From the NCBI RefSeq assembly GCF_037023725.1, contig NZ_CP146077.1, positions 1,525,001-1,589,000 on the forward strand: a DNA stretch of 64,000 bases, given 5' to 3'. Every line of letters starts with the position of its first letter. The stretch's first letter is position 1. Origin of the DNA: Pseudomonas bubulae (lineage in GTDB: Bacteria > Pseudomonadota > Gammaproteobacteria > Pseudomonadales > Pseudomonadaceae). The position numbers and the translations under genes are program-made. The notes beneath the pieces are model-generated. The model made no database searches. It saw nothing but the letters and a program-made list of their open reading frames with translations, and had not been told where the DNA came from. This document shows, one piece after another, positions 35,867 to 44,534 of the stretch.

Positions 35867-38728
35867 ATGCTCGAGCTCACCATAGAGCAGATATCCATGG
35901 GCCAGACGGCTGTGGACAAGTCTGCGGCGCTGCAATTGCTTGCCGATAAACTGGTCGCCGATGGCTTGGTAGCCGAAGGCTATCTGAGTGGCTTGCAAGC
36001 GCGTGAGGCTCAGGGTTCGACCTTTCTGGGTCAGGGCATTGCCATCCCCCACGGCACGCCCGAAACACGTGAGCTGGTGTTCACCACGGGCGTGCGCCTG
36101 TTGCAGTTCCCCGAGGGGGTGGACTGGGGTGATGGCCAGATGGTGTACCTGGCCATCGGTATTGCCGCAAAGTCCGACGAACATTTACGTTTGCTGCAAC
36201 TGCTGACCCGTGCCCTGGGTGAAACCGATCTGGGCGAGGCCCTGCGTCGTGCCAGCTCCGCCGAAGCCTTGCTTAAACTGCTGCAGGGCGCACCACAGGA
36301 GCTGGCGCTGGATGCACAGATGATCGGCCTGGGTGTGTCTGCCGATGACTTTGAGGAACTGGTATGGCGTGGTGCCCGTCTGCTGCGTCAGGCTGATTGC
36401 GTGAGCAATGGCTTTGCTGCCGTACTGCAGCAAGTCGATGCGCTGCCGCTGGGCGATGGCCTGTGGTGGCTGCATAGCGAGCAAACCGTCAAACGTCCGG
36501 GGCTGGCGTTTGTGACACCAGACAAACCGATGCGCTATCTGGGCCAGCCGCTGAGCGGTCTGTTCTGCCTGGCCAGCCTTGGCGAAGCGCATCAGGCCTT
36601 GCTGGAGCGCTTGTGCGCGCTACTGATTGCCGGTCGTGGCCACGAACTGGGCAGTGCCACCAGCCGCCGTGCCGTGCTTGAAGTATTGGGCGGCGAGCTG
36701 CCGGCCGACTGGCCAAGTGCCCGTATTCCCTTGGCCAACGCCCACGGCCTGCATGCGCGGCCGGCCAAAGTGCTGGCGCAACTGGCGAAAAGTTTTGAAG
36801 GCGAAATCCGCGTCCGGATCGTCGATGGCCAGGATTCGGCGGTATCTGCCAAGAGCTTGAGCAAGCTGCTGAGCCTGGGTGCCCGTCGCGGTCAGGTGCT
36901 GGAATTTGTCGCCGAGCCGAATATCGCCAACGATGCGCTGCCTGCACTACTGGCTGCGGTCGAGGCGGGTTTGGGTGAGGAAGTCGAGCCGTTGCCGGCG
37001 TTGGCTGAAGCCGTGCCCGGTGTCGCCGAAATTGCCACGGTGCTTACCGCCCCGGCGGCTGGCAGCCTGGTGCAGGCGATTGCCGCATCGCCCGGCATTG
37101 CCATTGGCCCTGCCCATATACAGGTGCTGCAAACGTTCGATTACCCGCTGCGTGGCGAGTCTTCCGTGGTCGAGCGCGAGCGTCTGCAAAAAGCCCTGAG
37201 CGAAGTGCGCAAGGACATTGAAGGCCTGATTACGCGCAGCCAGTCCAAGGCCATTCGCGAAATTTTCATTACCCACCAGGAAATGCTCGATGATCCGGAG
37301 CTGACCGATGAAGTGGATTCGCGCCTCAAGCAGGGCGAAAGCGCCGAAGCGGCGTGGATGTCGGTGATCGAGGCCGCTGCGCGTCAGCAGGAGTCCTTGC
37401 AGGATGCGCTGCTGGCCGAGCGGGCAGCGGACCTGCGGGATATCGGCCGTCGCGTGCTGGCCCAGCTGTGTGGCGTCGAAACCCCGGCCGAGCCTGACCA
37501 GCCTTATGTGCTGGTAATGGATGAGGTCGGCCCTTCAGATGTGGCTCGCCTTGATCCGGCGCGGGTGGCAGGCATTTTAACCGCCCGCGGCGGTGCGACC
37601 GCGCACAGCGCCATTGTCGCCCGCGCGCTCGGTATTCCGGCCCTGGTTGGCGCGGGCGAAGCGGTGCTGCTGCTGGCGCCGGGCACTGAATTGTTGATTG
37701 ATGGCCAGCGCGGTCGCCTGCACGTCTCCCCGGATGCCGACGCCTTGCAGCGTGCCACCCAGGAGCGCGACAGCCGTGAGCAGCGTTTGCTGGCAGCCTC
37801 TGCCCAGCGCCACGAACTGGCCGTGACCCAGGATGGTCATGCGGTTGAAGTGTTTGCCAATATCGGTGAGAGCAAGGGCGTCGCCACGGCAGTGGAGCAG
37901 GGCGCCGAAGGCATTGGCCTGCTGCGCACCGAACTGATTTTCATGGCCCATTCGCAAGTACCGGACGAGGCGACTCAGGAAGCCGAATACCGTCGTGTAC
38001 TCGACGGCCTGGCTGGCCGGCCGCTGGTGGTACGCACGCTGGACGTGGGCGGCGATAAACCGCTGCCGTACTGGCCGATCGAGAAAGAAGAAAACCCGTT
38101 TTTGGGTGTACGTGGCATTCGTCTTACGCTGCAACGGCCGCAGATCATGGAAAGTCAGTTGCGCGCCTTGCTACGTTCAGCCGACAACCGCCCGCTGCGT
38201 ATCATGTTCCCGATGGTGGGCAGCGTGGCCGAGTGGCGTGCCGCCCGTGACATGACCGAGCGTTTGCGCCTGGAAATTCCAGTGGCTGACCTGCAATTGG
38301 GGATCATGATCGAAGTGCCGTCGGCTGCCTTGCTGGCGCCCGTGCTGGCCAGGGAAGTGGACTTTTTCAGCGTCGGCACCAACGACCTGACCCAATACAC
38401 CCTGGCCATCGACCGTGGCCACCCGACCCTGTCGGCCCAGGCTGACGGCTTGCACCCCGCGGTATTGCAACTGATCGATATCACCGTGCGTGCGGCCCAT
38501 GCCCACGGCAAATGGGTGGGCGTGTGCGGCGAGCTGGCGGCTGATCCGCTGGCCGTGCCTGTGCTGGTGGGCCTGGGCGTGGATGAGCTGAGCGTTTCGG
38601 CGCGCAGCATCCCCGAGGTCAAGGCGCGGGTACGCGAGTTGAGCATGGATCGTCTGAAAACCCTGGCCGCCGAAGCGTTGAGCGTGGGCAGCCCGGATGA
38701 AGTTCGTGCGTTGGTGGAGGCGCTCTGA
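35867..38728 (+). CDS. fruB: Fructose PTS multiphosphoryl transfer protein (IIA-HPr-EI)
   Basis: A 953-residue fusion that carries phosphate from PEP to the fructose permease. Domains in order: EIIA-Fru (about 1-145, His in GIAIPHGTPETR), a linker or inactive module (about 150-280), HPr (about 285-370, His in NAHGLHARPAK), and Enzyme I (about 405-953). Enzyme I shows the phospho-His motif GGATAHSAIVARALGIPA and the catalytic signature FFSVGTNDLTQYTLAIDRGHP. With its own EI and HPr, the system does not need separate ptsH or ptsI. It is the first gene of fruBKA, and its stop overlaps the fruK start by 1 bp (TGATG). Confidence 0.97.
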   Translation: MLELTIEQISMGQTAVDKSAALQLLADKLVADGLVAEGYLSGLQAREAQGSTFLGQGIAIPHGTPETRELVFTTGVRLLQFPEGVDWGDGQMVYLAIGIAAKSDEHLRLLQLLTRALGETDLGEALRRASSAEALLKLLQGAPQELALDAQMIGLGVSADDFEELVWRGARLLRQADCVSNGFAAVLQQVDALPLGDGLWWLHSEQTVKRPGLAFVTPDKPMRYLGQPLSGLFCLASLGEAHQALLERLCALLIAGRGHELGSATSRRAVLEVLGGELPADWPSARIPLANAHGLHARPAKVLAQLAKSFEGEIRVRIVDGQDSAVSAKSLSKLLSLGARRGQVLEFVAEPNIANDALPALLAAVEAGLGEEVEPLPALAEAVPGVAEIATVLTAPAAGSLVQAIAASPGIAIGPAHIQVLQTFDYPLRGESSVVERERLQKALSEVRKDIEGLITRSQSKAIREIFITHQEMLDDPELTDEVDSRLKQGESAEAAWMSVIEAAARQQESLQDALLAERAADLRDIGRRVLAQLCGVETPAEPDQPYVLVMDEVGPSDVARLDPARVAGILTARGGATAHSAIVARALGIPALVGAGEAVLLLAPGTELLIDGQRGRLHVSPDADALQRATQERDSREQRLLAASAQRHELAVTQDGHAVEVFANIGESKGVATAVEQGAEGIGLLRTELIFMAHSQVPDEATQEAEYRRVLDGLAGRPLVVRTLDVGGDKPLPYWPIEKEENPFLGVRGIRLTLQRPQIMESQLRALLRSADNRPLRIMFPMVGSVAEWRAARDMTERLRLEIPVADLQLGIMIEVPSAALLAPVLAREVDFFSVGTNDLTQYTLAIDRGHPTLSAQADGLHPAVLQLIDITVRAAHAHGKWVGVCGELAADPLAVPVLVGLGVDELSVSARSIPEVKARVRELSMDRLKTLAAEALSVGSPDEVRALVEAL

Positions 38729-39669
38729 TGGCCCGTATTCTGACTGTCACCCTCAACCCGGCACTGGACTTGACCGTGCGTCTTGGGCAACTGGCACCGG
38801 GGGAGGTTAACCGTAGCCCGCTGATGCTGACCCATGCTGCCGGCAAGGGCCTGAACGTGGCGCAAGTACTGGCCGATCTGGGCCACACGCTGACGGTAAG
38901 TGGCTTTTTGGGTGAGGATAATGCGCAAGCATTCGATGCCCTGTTCAAGCGTCGCGGTTTTGTCGATGCCTTTATCCGTGTGCCGGGCGAAACCCGCAGC
39001 AATATCAAGCTGGCTGAAGACGATGGCCGCGTCACCGACCTTAACGGGCCGGGGCCGCAGGTTGGCGCACAGGCGCAGCAAACCTTGCTCGATACCCTTG
39101 AGCGCATTGCTCCCGGGCATGACGCGGTCGTGGTGGCTGGCAGTTTGCCCCGAGGCGTCAGCCCGCAATGGCTGCACGATCTGCTGCTGGGCTTGAAGGC
39201 TCAGGGCCTGAAAGTGGTCCTGGACACCAGCGGCGAGGCCTTGAAGCAGGGCCTGGCAGCGGGGCCGTGGTTGATCAAGCCCAACACCGAAGAACTCAGC
39301 GATGCGCTGGGCCGCGATATCAGCGACCTTGCAGCCCAGGTTGCAGCCGCAACCGCTTTGCAGGCACAGGGCGTTGAGCACGTGGTGATTTCCCACGGTG
39401 CTGAAGGCGTGAACTGGTTCAGCCGTGGGCCGGCCTTGCAAGCGTTGCCGCCCAAGGTCAGCGTCGCCAGCACGGTGGGTGCGGGCGACTCACTGTTGGC
39501 GGGTATGGTCCACGGTTTGCTCAGCGGCCATAGCCCCGAGCAGACCCTGCGCACCGCCACTGCCATTGCGGCAATGGCCGTTACTCAGATCGGTTTTGGT
39601 ATCAGCGATGCAGCGCACCTGGCGACGCTCGAAAGCGGCGTTCGCGTTCGCCCCCTGACAGAAGAATAA
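38728..39669 (+). CDS. fruK: 1-phosphofructokinase
   Basis: PfkB-family sugar kinase that phosphorylates fructose-1-phosphate to fructose-1,6-bisphosphate. The 313-residue protein starts with ILTVTLNPALDLTVRLGQL, has GKGLNVAQVLADLG (near residue 36), and ends with the ATP/anion-hole signature STVGAGDSLLAGMVHG (near 248), which holds the catalytic Asp. It controls the level of fructose-1-phosphate, the effector of Cra. Overlaps fruB by 1 bp and precedes fruA by 11 bp. Confidence 0.96.
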   Translation: MARILTVTLNPALDLTVRLGQLAPGEVNRSPLMLTHAAGKGLNVAQVLADLGHTLTVSGFLGEDNAQAFDALFKRRGFVDAFIRVPGETRSNIKLAEDDGRVTDLNGPGPQVGAQAQQTLLDTLERIAPGHDAVVVAGSLPRGVSPQWLHDLLLGLKAQGLKVVLDTSGEALKQGLAAGPWLIKPNTEELSDALGRDISDLAAQVAAATALQAQGVEHVVISHGAEGVNWFSRGPALQALPPKVSVASTVGAGDSLLAGMVHGLLSGHSPEQTLRTATAIAAMAVTQIGFGISDAAHLATLESGVRVRPLTEE

Positions 39670-39680
39670 AAGGAATCCAC

Positions 39681-41417
39681 ATGAAATTAGCCATTGTGAC
39701 GGGCTGCCCCAACGGCATGGTGACCAGCGTGCTGTGCGCCCGTTTGCTTGATGCGGCGGCTCAGCGTCAGGGCTGGAGCACCAGCGTTGAAGTCCACGAC
39801 CCCAAGCACCCTGAACGTCAGTTATCGGCGGCGACCATCGATGAAGCCGAGTGGGTGTTGCTGGTCAGCAGTACGCCGCTGGATATGCAGCGTTTTATCG
39901 GCAAGCGTGTGTTCCAGAGCACGCCGGCCCAGGCCCTGCAAGATGTAGAGGCGGTGTTGCAGCGTGGCGTGGAGGAGGCCGAGGTCTACGTTGCACCTGC
40001 GCCAACAGCTGCTGTTGAAAACGCGCAGAAAACTCCAAAAATCGTCGCCATCACCGCCTGCCCGACAGGCGTGGCCCATACCTTTATGGCAGCCGAAGCC
40101 TTGCAGCAAGCGGCCAAGCGTTTGGGCTACGACTTGCAAGTCGAGACCCAGGGTTCGGTAGGCGCGCGCAACCCGTTGAGCGCCGAAGCCATTCGCGACG
40201 CCGATGTGGTGTTGCTGGCGGCGGATATCGAAGTGCCGACCGAGCGTTTTGCCGGCAAGAAAATCTACCGTTGCGGCACAGGCATCGCCCTCAAGCAAGC
40301 CGAAGCCACCCTGAACAAGGCGTTGAGCGAAGGCAAGCAGGAGAGTGCCGCCGCTGCGGGCGGGGCGCCTGCCAAGCAGGAGAAGGCCGGGGTCTACAAG
40401 CACCTGCTGACGGGTGTGTCCTTTATGCTGCCGATGGTGGTGGCAGGGGGGTTGCTGATCGCGCTGTCTTTCGTATTTGGCATTGAAGCTTATAAAGAGC
40501 CCGGCACGCTGGCGGCGGCGCTGATGCAGATCGGTGGCGATGCCGCATTCAAATTGATGGTGCCGCTGCTGGCGGGTTATATCGCCTACTCGATTGCCGA
40601 CCGCCCGGGCCTGGCGCCGGGGATGATCGGCGGCTTGCTGGCGAGTACCCTGGGTGCGGGCTTTATCGGTGGGATTATTGCCGGTTTCATCGCCGGTTAC
40701 TGTGCCAAGGCGATCAACCGTTATGCGCGCTTGCCGCAGAGCCTTGAGGCGCTGAAACCGATTTTGATCATCCCGTTGTTCGCCAGCCTGTTTACCGGTC
40801 TGGTGATGATTTACGTGGTGGGCAAGCCGGTTGCCGGAATGCTTGAAGGCCTGACCCACTTCCTCGACAGCATGGGCACCACCAACGCCATCCTGCTGGG
40901 TGTATTGCTGGGCGGGATGATGTGCGTAGACCTGGGCGGGCCGATCAACAAGGCGGCCTATGCGTTTTCGGTGGGGCTGCTGGCTTCGCAAAGTTATGCA
41001 CCGATGGCGGCAACGATGGCGGCGGGCATGGTGCCGCCGATTGGCTTGGGTATTGCCACGTTCCTGGCGCGCCGCAAGTTCGCCCAGACTGAGCGTGAGG
41101 CGGGCAAGGCTGCACTGGTGCTGGGGCTGTGCTTTATTTCCGAAGGTGCCATTCCATTTGCTGCCAAGGATCCGCTGCGGGTGATTCCGGCGAGCATCGT
41201 GGGGGGCGCGTTGACGGGGGCATTGTCGATGTACTTCGGTTGCAAGCTGATGGCACCGCACGGTGGCTTGTTTGTATTGCTGATTCCAAACGCGATCAAC
41301 CATGCGCTGCTGTACTTGTTGGCGATCGTGGCAGGTAGTTTGCTGACGGCGGTGGTGTACGCGGTGATCAAGCGTCCGGAGCCGGTTGAAATGGCGCTGG
41401 AGACGGCCAAAGCATAA
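39681..41417 (+). CDS. fruA: Fructose-specific PTS permease, EIIB'BC
   Basis: Inner-membrane permease that imports fructose and phosphorylates it at C1. The 578-residue protein has a degenerate EIIB' domain (about 1-100, with CPNGMVTS but no Thr-Gly-Val loop), an active EIIB (about 113-215, phospho-Cys in ITACPTGVAHTFMAAEAL) and the EIIC membrane domain (about 235-570, about ten helices, including GIEAYKEPGTLAAAL). Last gene of fruBKA; immediately followed by the tandem REPIN array, with no clear terminator before it. Confidence 0.96.
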   Translation: MKLAIVTGCPNGMVTSVLCARLLDAAAQRQGWSTSVEVHDPKHPERQLSAATIDEAEWVLLVSSTPLDMQRFIGKRVFQSTPAQALQDVEAVLQRGVEEAEVYVAPAPTAAVENAQKTPKIVAITACPTGVAHTFMAAEALQQAAKRLGYDLQVETQGSVGARNPLSAEAIRDADVVLLAADIEVPTERFAGKKIYRCGTGIALKQAEATLNKALSEGKQESAAAAGGAPAKQEKAGVYKHLLTGVSFMLPMVVAGGLLIALSFVFGIEAYKEPGTLAAALMQIGGDAAFKLMVPLLAGYIAYSIADRPGLAPGMIGGLLASTLGAGFIGGIIAGFIAGYCAKAINRYARLPQSLEALKPILIIPLFASLFTGLVMIYVVGKPVAGMLEGLTHFLDSMGTTNAILLGVLLGGMMCVDLGGPINKAAYAFSVGLLASQSYAPMAATMAAGMVPPIGLGIATFLARRKFAQTEREAGKAALVLGLCFISEGAIPFAAKDPLRVIPASIVGGALTGALSMYFGCKLMAPHGGLFVLLIPNAINHALLYLLAIVAGSLLTAVVYAVIKRPEPVEMALETAKA

Positions 41418-41427
41418 ATCAATCCCC

Positions 41428-41847
41428 GCTCCCACAATGTCACCGCAAATCCAGTGGGAGCTGGTTCGCCTGCGATGCAGGCACTGGGGTCTGTCAGGCA
41501 AACCGTGGCGATGCCATCGCGAGCAAGCCCGCTCCCACAATGTCACCGCAAATCCAGTAGGAGCTGGTTCGCCTGCGATGCAGGCACTGGGGTCTGTCAG
41601 GCAAACCGTGGCGATGCCATCGCGAGCAAGCCCGCTCCCACAATGTCACCGCAAATCCAGTGGGAGCTGGTTCGCCTGCGATGCAGGCACTGGGGTCTGT
41701 CAGGCAAACCGTGGCGATGCCATCGCGAGCAAGCCCGCTCCCACAATGTCACCGTAAATCCAGTGGGAGCTGGCTTGCCTGCGATGCAGATACTGGGGTC
41801 TGTCAGGCAAACCGTGGCGATGCCATCGCGAGCAAGTCCGCTCCCAC
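41428..41847. repeat. Tandem array of four REPINs, 103-bp period
   Basis: The segment GCTCCCACAATGTCACCG recurs at 41428, 41531, 41634 and 41737, and GCTCCCACAA again at 41840: five occurrences exactly 103 bp apart. Each unit is an 85-bp REPIN (41454-41538, 41557-41641, 41660-41744, 41763-41847) that opens with GTGGGAGCTGG and closes with CCCGCTCCCAC, linked by an 18-bp spacer. The units differ at only a few positions (for example GTAGGAGC at 41557). The array fills the whole gap between fruA and piuB, which converge; it encodes nothing I can support. Confidence 0.96.
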
Positions 41848-41869
41848 AAGAGCTGAGCAGCTTGTCCGA

Positions 41870-44416
41870 CTAGTACACATCCCGCCGATAACGCCCTTGC
41901 TCGATCAGCCTCTCTACCGCTTCTGCCCCCAGCATGTCGATCAGCGCTTGATCCACACCCGCCGCCATTCCCTGCAAACTGCCACAGATATAAATCGCCG
42001 CGCCTTGGTCCAGCCATTGGCGTACCTGCTCGGCAGACTCGCGCAAGCGGTCCTGCACATACACTTTCTGCGCCTGATCCCGTGAAAATGCCAGATCCAG
42101 CCGCGCCAGATCGCCACTGGCCAACCAGCCCTGCAGCTCATCGCGGCAATAGAAGTCGTGCTCGGCATTACGCTCGCCAAAGAACAGCCAGTTGCGCTGC
42201 TGGCTCTGGGCAATCCGAGCCTTGAGCAAGCTGCGCAGCCCTGCCAGGCCGGTACCATTGCCGAGGAGAATCATTGGCACCGGTTCGGCCGGCAAATGAA
42301 AACCGCTGTTGCGGCGCACGCGCAGGCTGATCGCCGAGCCGACTGCGGCATGTTCGGTAAGCCAGCCCGAACCGATGCCCAGGCTGCCATCAGCATGCCG
42401 CTCCTGACGTACGATCAACTCCAGCAGACCGTCCTGCGGGATCGAGGCAATGGAGTATTCGCGCATGTTCAACGGGATCAGTGCGTCCACCAGTGCCTGG
42501 GCGTGCATGCCCACAAGATGGCCGCGATTTTCCGGCAGTTGTCGGCCAGCCAGGGCCTGAGCCAAAGTTTCCTGCAGGCCATCGAGTTGCACCGGAGTGT
42601 CAGCCGACAGCCCCAGCCCCTCCAGGAAGTGCTCAACCGCCCAGCTCGATTGCCGCGGCATCACTTCCACCAGATCACCGGCCTGCCACAGGCTGTTGGT
42701 GTCAGGCGCGCTGAGCCCCAGCAGGTACACCCCCGAGCCACTGCTGCCGGGGTTGAGCAGCTTGCGCTCAGTCAGGGGCCAGTTGTTGTAACCAGGCGCC
42801 TGCCAGTTGGCATTCGGCGTGCCTCCGGTCAGTTGGCTAAGCTGCTGTTGCCATTGATGCAGGGCCTCGGCATCGCCGCTGTCCACCTCCACCGGGCTGA
42901 ACAACGCTTGGGCACCGCGCTCGCTCAGCCAGTGCTGGATCCGCGTGGCAAAACCGCAAAAGTGCGGGTATTGACGATCGCCCAGTGCCAGCACCGAGTA
43001 CTTGAGGCGGTTCAGTCCCAGAGGCTGGCCGAGGATCTTGCGTTCAAAGCCCCGCGCGCTATCAGGCGCTTCGCCATCGCCAAAGGTGCTCACCACAAAC
43101 AGCGCGTTGCTGGCCTGTTGTAAATCGTTTTCGCTCAGGGCGGCCAAGGGCTGCACCCGTACCGGCAATCCGGCGGCTTGCAATTGCCCGGCGGTCTGCC
43201 AGGCCAGTTGCTCGGCAAAGCCGCTCTGGCTGGCAAAACCGATCAGCCAGGACGGCGTATCGCTGCTCGTAGCGGCAAAACCCTGGCGTGCCTGCTTGAT
43301 CTGACGCTTTTTACGTCGACGGTCCAGATACAGCAACCAGCCGGTTATAAAGAACAGCGGCATGCTCAGGCTGGCTACGGTCACCAGCACGCGCCCGGTA
43401 ATGCCCCAGTAACTGCCTGTGTGCAGCGCGTAAATGCTGGTCAGTAATTGTGCCTTGTAGGACTTGTCGTCATAACGATCGACTTTTTTGACGGCACCGG
43501 TGGCCGGGTCGAGCACAATCTGGTTGAACGCGCGCTCATGGGGTGAGGTGTTCAATAGGTAGAACACCGTGGCAGGCTGGCCGGCCACTGGCGGCATACG
43601 CACGTTGTACATGCTCAACTCAGGCCCGGCGGTTTTCTGGATGCTGGCCCAAATGGCATCGTAATCGGCGACCGGAGCTGGCCCGGCTGGCCCGCCCTGA
43701 CCACGGGGGGCGCGACCGCCGCCCTGGCGCTGCTCGCCGCTCGGGGCATCGGACAGGAGTTTTTGCAGGCCCTGGTTGTACCACTCATAGGACCACGACA
43801 AGCCGGTCAGTGCGGCCAGCAGATAAAAGACCATGCACCAGGTGCCCGCCACGGCGTGCAGGTCCCAGTTGAAGCTGCGACCTTTTTTCGCCCAGTCCAG
43901 GGTCAGCCAGGTGCGCCAGTTAAGCGCCTGGCGCGGCCAGCGTAGGTACAGGCCCGAGAGGCAGAAGAACACCAGCATCAGGGTGCAGGCGCCGGTGATC
44001 TGGCGACCGCTCTGGCCCATGGCCAGGAAACGGTGCAATTGCAGCATCAGGTCGAAAAAGCCCTGGCCGTTGGCCTCGCCCTGATAGGTACCGGTATAGG
44101 GGTCAACATAACGCAACTGGCCACGACGCTCGCCCGGTGGCGGGGTGAAGAAGATGCGTGCAGCGGTGCCGCTGTCCACGCCCACCCAGAGCATGGCGAC
44201 TTGCTTGCCCTCGGTGGCCTCGACCCTGCGCACCAGCTCGGCCGGTGGCAGCACGCCGCTGTCGAGTTTCTCGACCTTGAGCACTGAAGGGTTGAGCAAG
44301 TTCAGCAGCTCGTCCTGAAACGACACCGTGGCACCGGTTATCCCCATCAGGGCCAGAACCAGCCCGGCGGTTATGCCGAAAAACCAGTGCAGCTGAAACA
44401 GTGTTTTCTTGAACAC
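41870..44416 (-). CDS. piuB: PiuB-type PepSY membrane protein fused to flavodoxin and ferredoxin-NADP reductase domains
   Basis: An 848-residue inner-membrane reductase. Residues 1-380 are the PepSY-TM part with four or five membrane helices and PepSY loops; about 395-535 is a flavodoxin-like FMN domain (LIGFASQSGFAEQLAWQTA); about 560-848 is a sulfite-reductase-type FAD/NADPH domain (MREYSIASIP, GNGTGLAGLRSL, ICGSLQGMAAGV). It probably passes electrons across the membrane to reduce ferric siderophores in the periplasm. It corresponds to P. aeruginosa PA4513 (piuB), the neighbour of piuA and piuC there and here. The activity is inferred from domains and context. Confidence 0.88.
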   Translation of the reverse strand: MFKKTLFQLHWFFGITAGLVLALMGITGATVSFQDELLNLLNPSVLKVEKLDSGVLPPAELVRRVEATEGKQVAMLWVGVDSGTAARIFFTPPPGERRGQLRYVDPYTGTYQGEANGQGFFDLMLQLHRFLAMGQSGRQITGACTLMLVFFCLSGLYLRWPRQALNWRTWLTLDWAKKGRSFNWDLHAVAGTWCMVFYLLAALTGLSWSYEWYNQGLQKLLSDAPSGEQRQGGGRAPRGQGGPAGPAPVADYDAIWASIQKTAGPELSMYNVRMPPVAGQPATVFYLLNTSPHERAFNQIVLDPATGAVKKVDRYDDKSYKAQLLTSIYALHTGSYWGITGRVLVTVASLSMPLFFITGWLLYLDRRRKKRQIKQARQGFAATSSDTPSWLIGFASQSGFAEQLAWQTAGQLQAAGLPVRVQPLAALSENDLQQASNALFVVSTFGDGEAPDSARGFERKILGQPLGLNRLKYSVLALGDRQYPHFCGFATRIQHWLSERGAQALFSPVEVDSGDAEALHQWQQQLSQLTGGTPNANWQAPGYNNWPLTERKLLNPGSSGSGVYLLGLSAPDTNSLWQAGDLVEVMPRQSSWAVEHFLEGLGLSADTPVQLDGLQETLAQALAGRQLPENRGHLVGMHAQALVDALIPLNMREYSIASIPQDGLLELIVRQERHADGSLGIGSGWLTEHAAVGSAISLRVRRNSGFHLPAEPVPMILLGNGTGLAGLRSLLKARIAQSQQRNWLFFGERNAEHDFYCRDELQGWLASGDLARLDLAFSRDQAQKVYVQDRLRESAEQVRQWLDQGAAIYICGSLQGMAAGVDQALIDMLGAEAVERLIEQGRYRRDVY

Positions 44417-44534
44417 AACGACCGCCTTGCTTGCTCAATTGAATTCATCACGGCGCAGTATGCCGTGTACGTCTTTTTACACACAAAAGCCCCGACCATT
44501 GAATGGACGGGGCCTGGTTCAGCTCAACTTCGAG

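Noticed and set aside
38155..41546. Two long minus-strand open frames (38155-39441 and 39822-41546) opposite fruB, fruK and fruA
   Set aside because: Both are shadows of strongly conserved PTS genes; the second starts in the REPIN array.
41428..41847. CRISPR array
   Set aside because: The repeat and its spacers are all the same from unit to unit; there are no unique spacers and no cas genes.
41386..42085. Repetitive open frames within the REPIN array
   Set aside because: The 103-bp period is not a multiple of three, so the frames arise by chance from the repeats, and no start signals are present.
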